From assembly GCF_015832195.1 (NCBI RefSeq), contig NC_052030.1:7459439-7523438 (forward strand): 64,000 nt of DNA, written 5' to 3'. Positions 38,490 to 53,100 of the stretch are shown here, in pieces. The notes beneath the pieces were generated by a model. That model worked only from the letters and a program-made list of their open reading frames with translations. It was not told the origin of the DNA and did no database searches. Both the position numbers and the translations under genes were made by a program. Source of the stretch: Motacilla alba alba. Its lineage: Eukaryota; Chordata; Aves; Passeriformes; Motacillidae. Every line of letters begins with the position of its first letter. Position 1 is the stretch's first letter.

Positions 38490-41400
38490 CCTCACTCTCT
38501 CAGGGTTACTGACTAGCTTTTTGTCCTAGTTCCCTTTTCTTTCTACAACTTCTGCTCCAAGAAAGTTCAGCAGATTACATGCAAATTTTTAAGATAGTTC
38601 CTATGTTTTAGCTCAATTTTACCAACAGCCCAGCAGGTCCAGCACCCTGACCCTGCAGACAGGACTCCCTCTACACTGCCCACCACTGAAACTTTCTCAG
38701 AAGGCACAAACCTTCACTGCCACTACTGCTCTCATTTGCACAGAGCAGGGGTTTGTGGTTTCCTTTCCAGTTCCTCTGCATCACCCAACCTCAGCACTCG
38801 GTTTACATCACCTTTGTTGTCTGCCCGATGCACCACGGGAATTTACCCATACAGCAAGCCTCCACTTGGAGCGTTCTCTTTTCTTCATTCTGGCATGAAT
38901 TTACACCCTGACAAGTTGGATCTTTAATATCCCTCCTACACACACGCAGAGAGACAACTTCAGTGCCTCCCCCGCTCCCCACAGCGGATCCCCTTAAACA
39001 CATGAATCAACGTTTACCCGCAGCTTTCCTACAGTGCTATCTAACTGCAGCACTTATCGCCCGTGTGGAGGAACAAACTCAAACACCACTGCATGGCTGA
39101 CTGCTCTCCTGTGGTCTCGCTCTTCAGAGTTATCTCCACTCCTAATGCAGGCTCAGTAGCAGGGAGGAAAGGCAGTCCCACCAGAGCAGCTGAGAACAGG
39201 GGGCTGCAGTCTGCCTCCAACCCTGCCCTGTCTGCTGGATACCCACGGGGAACCCAGCCCCACCACAAGCCTTGCCTCCGGCTTTCCCATCTGCAGCACC
39301 GCAATAAGAACTTTTCTGCAGAAGACTAAGAAATTGATAGCAAAAGGTAAATTTTGTAGCTACTTGATTATTACCAAGAGTTATGTTCTGCACTCCAGCT
39401 TCAAGGTTTTCATCTAATGCAGGGCAGTATTTCACAAACACAAGGCTGATAAAACTTCACGGCATATGTGAAGAGGTGACAGTAACCATGCTTATTAATG
39501 GCATTTACCCTTAAATCTTGAAGGCTTCTCTGAGGAAGAAACTCAGTCTTGGCAAAACAACCCTCTGATCACATCCCAGTGAAGTTGGCCCATTGCTATA
39601 TAAGCTTCACTGTTACAGATACATCAATTTCTGGCCTGAATTGTTTTTAATTCTAGCATTAAAAGATGCAGAGAAGAAATACCAAGTCTCTACATCACTG
39701 CCCACCCTGCCACCTCCCTCATTTATTGTATTTCAGAATACACAATATATTCTTGCTACATTGTATAGATTATTATTTTAATTAAATAATAGAACAATCC
39801 ACAGCAATAGGACTTAAGCAAAACCTTTTGTTTTTCCCCTCTCTCCCTTCCCTAAGGAGGGCTGATACAAAGGAGAAATGGCTCAGTTCCCTTTACCAGA
39901 TCTGTCCTGAGCTGGTGCTCAAACCCTGTGGTGTGGCAGCCATCCTCGGGCCATTTCACCAGAGCAGTGCTCCAAGAACAGCAGCACAGCAATTCTGCTT
40001 TGTCTTACTGTCAACTCTGTTGAAAAGCAGCAAAGTAGGAAGGTTTTGCTTCATTCTCCACTGCGCAGCAATAAATTGACATAGCACAGCTGCAGTCTGC
40101 TCAAGCTGAAGGAAGGAAGAAAACAATTTGGGGCTCACATCTGTGCAGAACTATTAAGAGAAGCCAGCCATCTCTGTTCCACCAAAGAACTGACCCAGCT
40201 ATGCAGTTCACTTCTGCTGATGACATTAGGTTTAGGAAATGCTCAGCATGTTTATTTTGCAAACAGCATTTTGCTTGGAAATTACAAAAGAATCAGAAGT
40301 GCCACTTGCTGTTAGACAACATTATAATGCAAAATGAAGCACAACCATTGTGACAGGAGAACACAGTCATTAACTCAAGAGAGTTGGCAGTCTTCTGATA
40401 TTTAGTAGATTTTTCTCACATTCAACATCCTGGAGTCTTGGGATCAGAAAATCTAAATTTCGTTCCTTTCCTAAAGCCTTTTAAGCAGCCCTCATAACTG
40501 CAGGATTTGAAAGTTATGTACCTAAATGGCAAGTATACAGATTTAAATATTTTATGCTGAAGTATCATCTATTTTGGGGACAATATTAGGATTCTGAACA
40601 CTAGGTTTGATAACTCTGAACAACCAGCACACAGGACTTCCTCATCTCTAGATCAAAACTCAAATCTTTCATTGATTTATCTTCTCAAGACAGTTTATGA
40701 CTGCTTACAAAACAAAAACACAGGAATTCTCAAAGCCTTGGGCCTAACTTCCATTTTTGTTAGAGCTGCAAAATTGTGATGACTTGCCAACAGTTGTGAT
40801 TGATATTAGAATAATGCAGAAATCACAATCAACTAATTTTTACATGATAAAATGGTCTTTTAAACTTTCTAAATCCATCTCTGATCTGAAAATACCTCTG
40901 CACTTTGAGGATATTCACAAGGGCTTTGTCTGTGTTACTGTAAAAGTACCCAGCAATATTCTTGGAAAACTTACTGCCTGGAAAATGTGTTTTCCAAATA
41001 GGGTCCCTGAAAAGAACACAGATGGATCTATGAAAAATCTGGTACTTCTGTAAGAAGCCAAATAGGACATGTCAAGTGGCAGAGGAACAAATGGAGATGG
41101 TCACATCCATGAAGGTGCACCAGCTAAAATCCACTGAAAACAACACAGGATTGGCAATCACTTACTGTCTTCATGCACCACTTATCCTAAGAACCAGTAG
41201 CTCAAGAAAAGTCAAAGGAAAAAAAAGAAAGAAACCGAAACAAAGATAAATAATCTAAGAGTTACTAGCTTGCAGTATATTTGGAGTGCCCACCCTTTCC
41301 AGTGATATCCTGGGTTTATGCAGCATAGGGAATATTCTCCCTGGCCAGGCCACTGATGGGAAACATCAGCAAGTTGCCAGGACTGAGATGAATGAAACTT

Positions 41401-44400
41401 AATGACAAATGGGGGAAAAGTCCAGAATATTGACTCTGGTTTCCTTCTGCCTTGCCCAGTTTGCCTGCACAGTGACAGTGCCTCAGCCCTGCTAGTGCTG
41501 CTCGCACTAATTACATCTGCACGGCTAGAGTGGAACATATTAAGGTTAAGAAAAAAAATTACCCTCTGAACCCACTAGTACATATCCAGAGGAACTATTC
41601 ATTTAAACTTCAACTTAAATACGTATTTATCTTTGTGCTCTGAAGTCCAATATACCTCATTTTCAATTTAACCTCTCCTCTTTTATGCTTTGTAGAAGTA
41701 GTACAAGATCATTTATGCAGAGACTTTAATATTTATAAAAAACTCCAGCAATTGGAAGAGCCAACATTTCAAAGGGTCAGCAATCAATGCACACAACCCC
41801 CACTGCCCTTCCAGCTGGAGAGATCCAGACACAAACAGATCCGCCAAGTGCACGTTGGGAGAGGTTCCGGATTGCACATCCCTGGCACTGCGAGAGGAGG
41901 GAGAGCTGCAGAGAGGGGAACACAGGTCAGACCCTCGGGCAGTGTAAACTGTGAAAATATCTGCTCTGACTGCAACCAGCTCGCAGTCAGCCTCCAGCAC
42001 TCACTGGAGTCACTGGGGCAGCCCGCAAGGCAAAGCAGCTCTCAGGAGGAGGGGGCAGATGGGAAGCCATGTGGGGAAATCTGGCATTCCAAGCTGGGAA
42101 TCAGGATGGAGACTTGCCCTGCTCTGCTTCCCTGAGCTCCACCTCAATGCTGATCTGTGCCATGCTGCACTTCCCTTCTCTTCCCTTCCCAAGGAGTCCT
42201 GCTCACCAGAGAGAGCACAAATCAGCACGTGCCAGGCTGATGGACCTACCCCCTCCTACATTTTTGTATTTTAGGGTAAATCAGGTATCCATCACCCAGA
42301 GATACCTTCCAGGTGCAGACAAAAAAGCCTACATATCTCACAGGCTGCATTCTGCCCACGGGTGCAGTTGGAAAGTCACCACCTCTCCTCTGCTAAGCAG
42401 CACAGAGTAATTCAAAGCGAAAGCCCAGCATGAAATCCCCACACAAACCTAACAAGGTACTCTCAAAACCTCCATTTCTCCAACTTTGATCTTACAGCAC
42501 TTTGACAGAGTCCAGAGACTGCCATCTGCACCCCTCATCCACCAACATCCACCACTTACGTTATTCTGTAATCTGACGTGCAGATTTGAGAGCTTTATAT
42601 TAGGGGTGTTCTGAAGGGAGTCTGAAAGTCAAATTCCTACTCCTAGCACATGGAAGGTTAGAGTGGTTCTTTTTATAGCCTATCCCAGTCTCAGCAATAT
42701 TGGAATATGTAATGGTCACAAAATGTCAACCTGCAACTCCTGTGTGCAATAGGAAGGTGTTATGCCTGGCTTCAGATATAGAACAGTTGGGAACAAAGTA
42801 CCTTAAATAACCTGCTGAAGGTCATATGTGGATCTAGAGATGACCCATACACCTTCTGCACCTCACTCGAGAAACCACCTTTCTTCCTGCTATGATTAAG
42901 GGGATTTTCATATAGTATAAATCAGAGTGAAGTATTTCTTTCCAGTGGAAAGGCCCCAAAACTACAGGCACACATAAACATCAACTTTTAATCATTTCAA
43001 GAAGCCTTGCTTAGAGGTAATATTGTAGCCACTTACTTACAGTAGTAAGACACGGTATAAATATGCAGTAGAACAAAATTACTTAATTAAGGAGGAAAGC
43101 AGCATATGAAATTCAGAGTGCCTGCCTCAAAATTAAAGATAAAACCATTTCAGCTTGACAAACAATACTAGAATTGTACTTTAGCAGAAGCTTTCTTAAT
43201 TTCTTTGCACCCTCTCCTTCATTCCTTCTCCTTCCTATCCCACCCCAAATATCTTTTCTGTGCTGATATCACCAGAGAGCTGTAAACTCTCAGTGAAAGG
43301 CCAACAAAAAATGTGAAACAAATACAACGTGAGATTTCAAATACAAATTGCAAGTATTAATATGCAACAACATTTCCTTTTCTTGTTTGGATTTACACTG
43401 AGTAGAAATCCAGTCCCTTTCCTGAAGGGAGCCAAGCAGGCTCTCGGTGTCATACGTGACAGCAATCATAAGTTAATCAATGACAGTAAGTTTACAAAGC
43501 TCACAGGCAATACTTGATCCTAGAGCTCTTTTCCCGTGTGAGTGGTTCTATAAGTAAAGAAAAATTAAAGCAATATGCCCATTTTGTCTGAGTAACTGCC
43601 TGCCCCAAAAGCCACCTGTGCCAGGGCCGTGGCAGCCCCGGTGCTGCAGGGCAGTGTCAGGCAGCACCCTTGTAGCCCAGAGCTTACTGAAGCTTTGCAG
43701 ATGGGAGATAAGCAATACTTTATATTTCACTCAGATGTAGATTATGAGCCAGGGAAAAGAAAGCTTAAAAGGTGAACGGCTTCTTTTGGCATTAGCTGAA
43801 ATCTCTGCATAGTCTCCAAAGAAAGCCGACAGCGAGGTCAAGCTACAGTATGGGAATTCTATAGGCAATAAAAAGCCCTGTTTTTTAAGCTCTGAGTCAG
43901 AAAAATTCAATGTGGATGACCACTTATTGAAAGGGTCATCATCCAACAGAGAGAAAATTGCTAGAGCAACAAAGAGCCCGGAAGTATTGCTCAGTTTATA
44001 GAAACCACAGAGAAGGATGAATTCTAAATCCGTCTCCTCCTAGAATTAATCTAGTTTGCTTCTAAGGATCAATCTACCCAGTAGAAATCTCATTGTGATG
44101 GTGCAATCAAGCTCCTTCTCCAAAAACTGAGCTTGAATTACAAAACAAAACTGTTTTATGACCGCATGCTGACATTTACATATTTATTTAGCACTGAAAG
44201 CACAGCTCCAGCACTGCATTGACAACCAAGAAGGACAAATGGGGGTTCTTGTCCCAGGATAGGTTTTTTTTTTCCAATTTTCCTCCATGGAGCTACTTTA
44301 GCTATTCTCCAGGTGACTGCACTGTGTGTTGGCATTCTCAGGATGTTTACAGAAACAGAGCTGAGGAAGACCACATAGAGATTTCCTGGGGCCCTGAGGA

Positions 44401-46332
44401 TTTCCCTCGCAGGCAGGAGTTTCAATGCACCTGTGTATTGACTGTGCCCATGAGGCTACACCTGCACCTGCTCTGCTAGAGAAACATCGATGCTAGCACA
44501 GCACTAACCTTGCCCAGGCACTCTCCTACCCAGAACATCAAAGCAACGCCTGAATAGGCTCCTCATGGATCCTGTAGCAGGACTTTCCATGCATTAAATG
44601 ACTCACTGTGAAACAAAGCCAGTTCAACGAGTCTTGTAGCAGAATGTCCCACTGCAGTGAAATAAAAACCTCTTGTACCTGCAGGCAGAGATCCCTCCCC
44701 CACAAGAACAGCTTCCTGCAATTGCCCCCCTTTCTGATTCTCATTCTCAAACCAGTTATATCCTTCTGCTCCTCACTTGCTCACACTCCTGCTCCCAAAG
44801 CAAGGAATTTGCTTTGCTAATTAGTGCCATTAGGGAAGTTGGGGAACATGAAGCACAGATTAAAAAATTATTCAGGCTGGGTTCTTAGCACTTCACCCTT
44901 GTGATATAGCCGTGTTGTAAGCTCTGCACTGAACAGCACTTGACTCAGCCTCAGTTTGCAGCAGAGAGAAATTAATTGCAATCTAATAGGATTCAAATTG
45001 GTACAAGGGATGCCATCATTACGGGACAAGACAGAGTAAAACCGCAGTACATTAGCAGCCAGCAAACGGCCCCGGTCAATGCAGTGGAACAGGCAACACC
45101 ATGCCTCAGACATGATGGATTGAGACCTCAATAACTGTAATTTATTAGCTGGTGCTGCTCAACTGGCATAAGGACCAGGTGGGAACGGGCTGAACCTACG
45201 CGGTGTTTGCGGAAGGAACAACATTCCTTGTGCAAGGTCTAACTTGAAATCATTTCACACTGAAGTGAAGATGTGTCATGGCTTAATTCAAGCAGCAGTT
45301 ATGTGTACTGAAGGATCAAAGTGTAAATCAGCAGCAGACTGGGAAGCAGAAGGCTCCTGATATCAAATGTCAGTGGATCTGCTGCCTTGCTTTGCAGCCT
45401 TTGACAAGTCACTTGAACCTCTGGTGCTTCAACGAAGGCAGGTACAGCACTGGGTCAGGAGCAGGATTCCCATCACAGGCCACATTCATCCTCTGTGCTT
45501 GCATCTGAGGTAAACTGCACTCCTCTCCTCACTGTATTTACAGCTGACACTGGAGCTAGTACAGAGACTGGCCCGTGGATATTTAAAGTCATGTGTGACA
45601 AACAGGCTTTATGTAATGAATTATGGTTAAGCTGCAAGAGTAAACCTGACAGACATGCACATGCATTCAGTCACACAAAGCCCAACTGTCCCACTTCCAC
45701 ATGAGCAGCTCCACAGGAACACGTACAAAGCAAAGCCAAGGTTGGGCTGTGACATGGATGAATGCACCCCAGATTTCCTTCCAGGTAGCACACCTGAGGT
45801 AGCAGAGCTCAAGGCAGCCCAGGTTAACAAGCTGGGATCCTCATGGGCCTTCATTCCTGCTCCTCATCTCTGCTGAAGCCTATGCCATGAATAGTCATTA
45901 CTTGCTGCTAAATGAGGCAATCATTCCCATGCCTAGGAATGCCACACTCCCCATGGATTTTGCTGGGCAGGCAGAATTTTAAGAATTTGGAATATTTTCC
46001 AGTTAGTTTCAGCAAACAGAATGTAAGCCACCAACACCGGAGATGCCAACACAACCCACCAGCAGCTGCTATTTCCCTCCCATCTTCTGGTAGGAAAAAT
46101 CTTTTGGATGCCAAACCCCCTGAAGCACAGATCTGCCACCCTCACACCCAGTTAGACCTTGACAACTCCTTTTGCCCCTTCCCACCTGAGGTCAGTGAGG
46201 GCTCCTGCACTCACTGCAGGAGGACCAGAAGACCTGAGAGGTGGTGGCCTGGGTCTCTGAGCTAAGGGCATCACATAAACAAATGCCATTTCTGGGAAGA
46301 ATAAAATAAATGAATTAACACTGAAATGTAGA

Positions 46333-46345
46333 TTTTTTTTTTTTT
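46333..46345. repeat. Poly-T run (13)
   Basis: Thirteen T; no associated element seen. Confidence 0.9.
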
Positions 46346-48337
46346 CTTGGCAAGCCTGTCTAGCTCACTGCAATCAGCTCTATGTACATTTCATACTCTA
46401 AGCTCATAATCAAGTGGGGCTATTTCAGAGCAGTAGATACCTGAACCCTCTTTCAAGCTTCCTTGACTGGAACTATTCCTTCCTAAAGCTACCAAGGACA
46501 GAAAACCACAAAATTACACATTCAATACTTCTAACTAGCACTTCACCCTAGAAGACTTTTAGAGGGTATATAATTAAAAAAATAAAATTGTTAGGCTTAA
46601 AAACTGGCTCAGCGAGTTTGCTATCAAGATCCTTGCCTGGGTTTGTACTGTGGAAACACCCTCAGTACTCACACCTAGTTCTCAATCATGAGATGATGAT
46701 TAATACCAGCATTAGATCATCCTCAGCAATTGCCAGAGCTTTCTGCAAGGTTCTTGCTGGATTAAATCACTGAATGGTGCTCAGCACCTCTAAGCAAGTC
46801 CTTGAAACCTGATGCTGGCATCCATCCTGGGCACCTGACCTGGCACATTCATCTGGCATGATGCAGAAATACTGACTTGGATGGAGTCGCTTCTCTCCTG
46901 TCCTCCATCTGAACCAGCTTGCCGTGCTCTGAGTCAGCTCTGAGCTGATGTGCCAGTGCTGCTTCCAAATCCAGACAAGTCTGTGGATGATGAGGTTCCA
47001 CAACTTAAGGCTGACCCCTTACATCCTGCAAGACCCCGACTCCTACAGCAGTGACCTCCTCTCTTCCTTCTTTAGGTTGAAAATATAGTGTTGTATTTTT
47101 CTGTACGGTAATACAATAATCATCATGTCCCCTGATACTTTTCTTCTGTGTATGGCAACCATTTAAAAATGAAGTAAAAATTATTTTGTCCCCATTACAG
47201 ATAAGCAGCCACCACACAAAGGGTGGCTAAGCAATTAATCCTCTTGCCCAATAATCTAGTAGCACAACTTGGTAGCAGAAATCCTTTAAACTCAACAACT
47301 TTACCAACTAGCACTGCTGGCAAGAATATGGCATCTCCTTGTCTCCCAGACAGAGTTATTTTTTGAGAAGAGGTTTTAAAGTTATGTGTCTGCAGAGTCT
47401 GGAAACCTAAAAAAACCCAACTCGGATACCAAGTACCATCATGCTAGAGATCAAGATTCGTATTCAATACAGAAATAAAAATATCACATACAAGTTAATT
47501 CCTTACAGAGAGACTGTTAGGTGAAAGACACTATCTGATAGTGAAAAAGAATGTAGCACTTGCTTAATTTTTATTGTAACATATATAGTTCAGCACTGGA
47601 AACAGCTCGTTTTTTGGACAGGTAGAAAGAAAAGATTGACTTCTGCTGATTAAATCCTAATTCTGTCAGAACAAGCTCCAAGTCAACAAGTGTGTCAATA
47701 CCTAACTAGGAATTAACTAAGGGCTCCCATTAGTGTAGTTGTATTAACAGCCTTTGCTGCAGGAAGCAAGTGAAAAAGCCCTTCAGGTTTTTAGCAGGTT
47801 TAGCAGATCCACCTGAGGCTGTGACAGCTCATCTCCACAGCTCTCTGAACAGCAGGATACACCTGATCAATGTGGGCCACGTGCTGCTGAGGGCTGCAAA
47901 AATCCTCTCCTTTTCTACATCCTGCAAATGAACACAGCTGCAGCAGTAGAAATTCCTGTTATTGCCTCTGTAAGTTACAGATAGTCTGCCAAAATAAAAA
48001 AAAATATTAACCATTAGGAAAATGAGCACATGATGCCACAGAAGGAAGCCTCTGAAATGATCAGAAATCCTATTTTGAGTCTCATCAATGGAGCACAAGA
48101 AACATCTTAAAACAGCTTGTACATTTTATGCGCCTGGACCTATCAAACTAGAAGTAAGACATTTATTCTAGTGAAAGGTGTCAGAACATGAAGTTAGAAA
48201 TCAGAGTAAACTTGATATTAGGGATTTGTGTAAATGCTGAAATTACCATGGGGCACATTGCATTAACTAGTCACTGGGATTTAGGCTCTCAATTAACTGA
48301 ATCCTTATGGGGGCAATTGCAGCCCCACCCACCCAGG

Positions 48338-48410
48338 ACCTGGACACTTCCAGGGATGGGGCAGCCCAGCTCCTCTGCGCAGTCTGAGCCAGGGCCTCCC
48401 CACCCTCCCC
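48338..48410 (-). mobile_element. CR1 3'-region fragment
   Basis: About 70 bp matching the 3' untranslated region of avian CR1 as I know it: GACCTGGACACTTCCAGGG, ATGGGGCAGCCCAGCTCC, then GCCAGGGCCTCCCCACCCTC. The plus strand reads as the complement of the element, so the fragment is minus-oriented. Flanks are unrelated AT-rich sequence, and neither the terminal octamer nor ORF2 is present, so it is a small internal relic. Confidence 0.85.
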
Positions 48411-49802
48411 AAACTCCCAACATAGTTTATCCTCTTCTGTATTTTTTAATTCATAGGAAGAACACATAGATGTGTTCAGACTTCACAAGCACCAAGTCTC
48501 AAGCCACTGGAACACTCTCAGAGAAAAATAATCATTTGTGATGACCAGCTATCATGGGACTGTAAAGAAATTACTGCTCTTAAAGTACACAGGCAGGTCA
48601 GTAAATGCTGAGATCCAGAGTGGTGGTAATTGTATAAGTGGAGAAAAGCTAAGAAAAATATGCAATTCAGGCAACTAGGACTCAAAAGCTGCAGGAATAA
48701 AAATGGGTTTTTGAAATCATCTTTACAAAGCTACATGGTAGTTGGATGAACACAAAGCCTATAAAGATAGCCAATTCCTGAAAAATATTCTTTCCCTGTG
48801 TCTTGGGTCAGTGAAGCCTCAACTAACTACCGAAATATCTGCTTTTGGCTCTGCCTTAGGCTTATGCCTATTGGAGGTGACCCAAGGTTATCAGACAACA
48901 ATGCAGCTCCTACTAAATAACACACACACTAAACCCCACCAACACCAACAAAAAAACCCACCACAAAACATACTGCTGTTTTGTTTTTTTCTCTGGGACA
49001 ATGCAGACTTTATTACATCTGCTATTACAACGTGCCTATAACAATGTTCTCTAACAAGCAGCCCTAAGGTCAAATATGTTCCTTGATCAATTTACTAGAG
49101 GTCCCTGGTGCTGCTGCTGTGGGTAGACTGTCTGGGGGAAAAAAATATAATCCCTTTATTCCTTTGCTTCGCTATAAGAAGAAAAAAAAACCTGTCACAG
49201 AGACATTTTTATTCTCCCTCTGCTCTTGACAAGTCAGGTAAACAGGGAGGAAATACCCAGCTGTAAGAGACCAGCATTTGTACAGGCACATAAAACCACA
49301 CTGTTTATTTACCAAGCTACTCAACACAGCAGGATGATTCAGAACAAGGCTATGGGGATTTGGAAGATGTCTTAGCAAAACACCTGCAGTACTTTGCATG
49401 AGGACAAATAGAAGTCACTCTTCTGGATGTGAGAGTGGTGTGGTCATCTTCTTACAGGAATTTAACAGCTCAGTACATTGCTACAGTCAAATAACTCTGA
49501 CAAGCAACAGTAATAATTCACAGATGCTCTGAGCAGCGCAGTCATCACAATAACCCTCTCCTAGTTTTGTCAGTAAAGCTGTGACTGCTGGTCTGGTTTT
49601 GCTCAACACACCAGTATCGACCAATAAGCAATAACTCTACCCAGAAAAGCAGATTTGACACTGGCAAACGTGCTACAGAAATCACTTCAGGCTCGCATCA
49701 AGCAGCAGGAAAGGAGTAAATCTTGTTGGCCACAATGCTGAGTACCACTCTTACTCATGCCTGACTTCTGTTTCATATGTTGTGATTTATTTCTTTTCAC
49801 TG
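48411..49802. other. Non-coding sequence; nothing recognised
   Basis: AT-rich, including A-rich and AC-rich low-complexity sequence around 48918-48965. No ORF of interest. Confidence 0.6.
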
Positions 49803-50110
49803 TGTGATGGTTTGAGTCATAGACTGGTACCAGCATTAAGGGGAACCATCCCATTCAGCCCCCCAAGCTGGAGTGAGCCCGGATTCCATGTGCCTCTGGT
49901 GATTTGTGGGTGATTCTAGGGATTGTCTCTGCTTGCTCCCATCACTCCTGAACAAACATGTGAATTTCTGCAAACAGCCCCTTTAAAAGACACCCCCCTC
50001 AAAAGAAAAAAACCCCTTTGCTAATGGCCCATAATGGGTCTAAATAAAGCCTGAGCTGTTCCTTACTCATGCATAACTTCATTGCTTCTATTCCCTTCAC
50101 ACTCTGCCCG
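49803..50110 (+). mobile_element. Possible degraded solitary LTR of an endogenous retrovirus
   Basis: The segment begins TGTGATGGTTTGAG, a start resembling bird ERV LTRs, and contains a TATA-like TTTAAAAG (49982-49989) and, about 55 bp later, a polyadenylation signal AATAAA (50043-50048) followed by GCCTGAGCTGTTCC and C/T-rich sequence. That order fits U3-R-U5. I could not find a convincing CA end or a target-site duplication, so the right boundary is approximate, and no internal viral genes are adjacent. It could instead be unique sequence with chance signals. Confidence 0.38.
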
Positions 50111-53100
50111 GCTGGCATAATTTGCAGAAGGGTTTTAGCATGGACAATTGAAACACCCACATGCTGCCTGAACTAAAAAGCTTAATCCTAGAGCCCCTTT
50201 CTTCCTGTGTGATAGCTAAACGTGGCTTTTATTTTGATTACACCAGTCCCATCTGCACTGTCAGTTCAACCCATGAAGGCTGAACTCCACCCATATCCCC
50301 ACACAGATTAGGACGGCATGGCACCCACCACAATGGCTAGAGAAGGTTTAAAATCTGGCAGAACTCCAACTTTCACATTTCATATGGCCAGAAGTCCCCC
50401 TAAAGTAGCAGACTCCAGGGGTGTAAAAACCCCAGAGTCACCACACCAGGTAATTAATTAGCACCTTGGTGCACTCAAAATCAGGACGTTGACAAAGGAT
50501 GAGCAGGGGCCACAAAGAATAGTTGGCAGCTTCTTCCAAGACCACACATTCCCATTTGGGTGCCATGCCCTGAAACAATTTTAATCCATCTTTCTCTTTA
50601 AGCAGAGACAGCACTGCCACTGACGATGATACGACGACAGTGACAAAGGAGGGCTGAAATTCAGACCAAATTTGTTATTCCCCTCAGCTAGGCAGTTATG
50701 CACAAGAAACACTGCTTGTAAACACTTCTTTGTCAAACACTCAATTACAAGCTGCTTTATGAACAAAATCAGGCAGTGGCAAGGAAAGTGAGAGACGAAA
50801 ATGGGGAAGCAATCTCCAGTGGCTTCCAGCCATCCACGGCCCAGGGACATTCCAGGTGACACTGCCAGCCCCTCTGACAGAGGGCATGGACACGTGGTGG
50901 GAAAACACCAAATCTAGCTCTGCAGAATGGGGTTTGGGTTTTGAGGACCTCTACTTTGTTGAGCCGTTATGGTTATTTCCTATGCAGTAAGGAAAGAATA
51001 ACTGCTTTATTTTTATATTGTTGCTTTTTGCAGTCTGAACCAGGAAGAAAAGGAGCACATGTACAAATGTGGAACAAGTTCAAAGCCCTCAGTTCAGGCA
51101 ACACTCACAATATGACTCTTTTTGTCATCCCCATTTACACCTTTAAACACTGAAATTGCTCCACAGGAGCTAAAAAGTAACTGGAAACCGGAACATTCCC
51201 TTTTTTCATGTTAAAGCTGCAGATGTACTCCACAATGTCCAGCTGAGCTACCTCCAGCTTCCATCCTAAAAGGACTGAAGCTCTAACTCCAAAGAGATAC
51301 TTCTTATAAGAAGTATAAGAAGTATCTTATAGAGCCAATAAATGTCATGTCAAATTATAGAATATTGCCCTATGACCACTTGAAAGCTTTGAGAACCAAC
51401 AGAAAAACAACTTCATGAGATCTAGTACCACTTTCCAGGAGGCTGCAATGTTACAGCAGCCAGGGCTGTTCATCATGGCACTGCTATTCAGGCTGCCCTG
51501 GACAACACCCCCTGCTTGATCCATTACCTCCTCCCTGGATTCTTTTAGCAGTATTATTCCAGTGGATAAGATTTCCCCTGGAAAGAGCTTTTTCCTTGTT
51601 TTTACTATTCAGTTCAATGAGTCAACCAGAGCTGTAAGAGGAAATGTCAGAGAGCAAAGTGAAATCCATTGCTACCTCCAACTTCAACTGGCAATGGATC
51701 TGCAGATGAAGGAAGAATCGAGCCTGTGCTCCTTTCCCTAGAGCTGAACTGAAACCCTTCAACCAGAAGAAAGTGGAATGGGGAAGAAAAGGTGAAGATA
51801 AAATATTTGGGTTTAAATTTAAAAACCTGCACTCATTTACACAATTAACTTAGACACCAACATTCAGAATCCAGCAGCTTCCCAAGGAATACTTTGCTTT
51901 GTAATCTCAACAATTCCAACTGCAGAAAAAAGCAAAATTGAAAGAGAGCTACCAGAAAGAAAAAAACATCAACTTTTGCATATAGCGATAGCAAGAATTG
52001 ACAAGTATAATTCCTAAAATTAATACATGAAACCTTGCTAGGATTTTTTAAAATAAATTAATTTCAAGGCTCAACTTCAAAAAAAATTTAGAATCAACTT
52101 AGAGTGCTAATAGCTGGAAAAACCTACATACAGACACAACATATTTCACCTCCTGAGTTAAAAGATACTTACCCAACTACATCTTAGGACTCTACTGACC
52201 AGTACCTTTGGAAGAGCTTTAAATCTATCACAAACCCCTGCTGGCTTTACTTAATTTTGATGTTTCTTTAAGACAAAACATTAGGGAAAACAGATTGATT
52301 CTGCCAAAACAACTGTGCAATGGCATTCACCTGAATAGCTACTAATAACCTTGCTTGAAGGAAAAATGCAAGTGCTTATTTTACCTAAGAGATGCCTTGG
52401 AACCGAAGATGTGCTCACTCAAGCTGTGCATGTTCTCAACAGCTCATGTAAACCATCCATCAGGCAGAAGTATGACAATTATCTGCCTTAAGAATCCTCC
52501 CAGAAAGAAGCTGGGGGATGTGGGTAACACTGCCCCAGGCTGCAGCTTGGGAGGGAGGAGGACTGAGAGGTGGAACACAGCTCAGCTCTGGGAGGCTTCC
52601 ACAAGGAAAGCCAAGTCAGCTGGACCAGTGCCACCGAATGACTTCAGGCAACGACTGGCAGCTGCCAAAGCAATCCTGGCACACTGGGTATCCCAGCAGC
52701 CTCCTGCAGAAGCTGAGATCCACGGCCAGCAGTCAGCAAGGACAGGTTTTCCATGAGGAAAGTAACAGTACCTCATGAAAAAGGTATTTCTCCTGCCTCA
52801 ACCGCGTGTGACATTGGGATGTCATTTTGTTTGTTTGAAAGGAGCTCAGATTTACACTGGTGTGGTGCAGATGGTTTAGTCATCACACTGGTAAGTGTGC
52901 TAGGAGAAGAATATTGGCTGTCTGCATCAACTGTGCTTATTTCACACCAATAAAAATACCTGTGATCATCCCAAATATCACTGCAGACATGTGGTGCAAG
53001 CAGAGGAACAGAGGCTACAATTAGGTAACAGATCCCAGCCTCTTCTGCAAAGTTAGCTAAAATATTGGGCAGCTAGTGCTTAAATCAACATGAAGTAACC

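Larger units (their letters stand above)
33379..48337. other. Non-coding sequence; no gene seen
   Basis: AT-rich with scattered GC-richer patches (33380-33620, 41800-42130). The best-looking frame in AT-rich DNA is 40757-41053 plus (98 codons), unrecognised and without splice support. No RNA gene recognised. Confidence 0.55.

Noticed and set aside
40757..41053. 98-codon plus-strand frame in AT-rich DNA
   Set aside because: No recognisable family, no splice or start context, and a frame this long is expected somewhere by chance in 64 kb.
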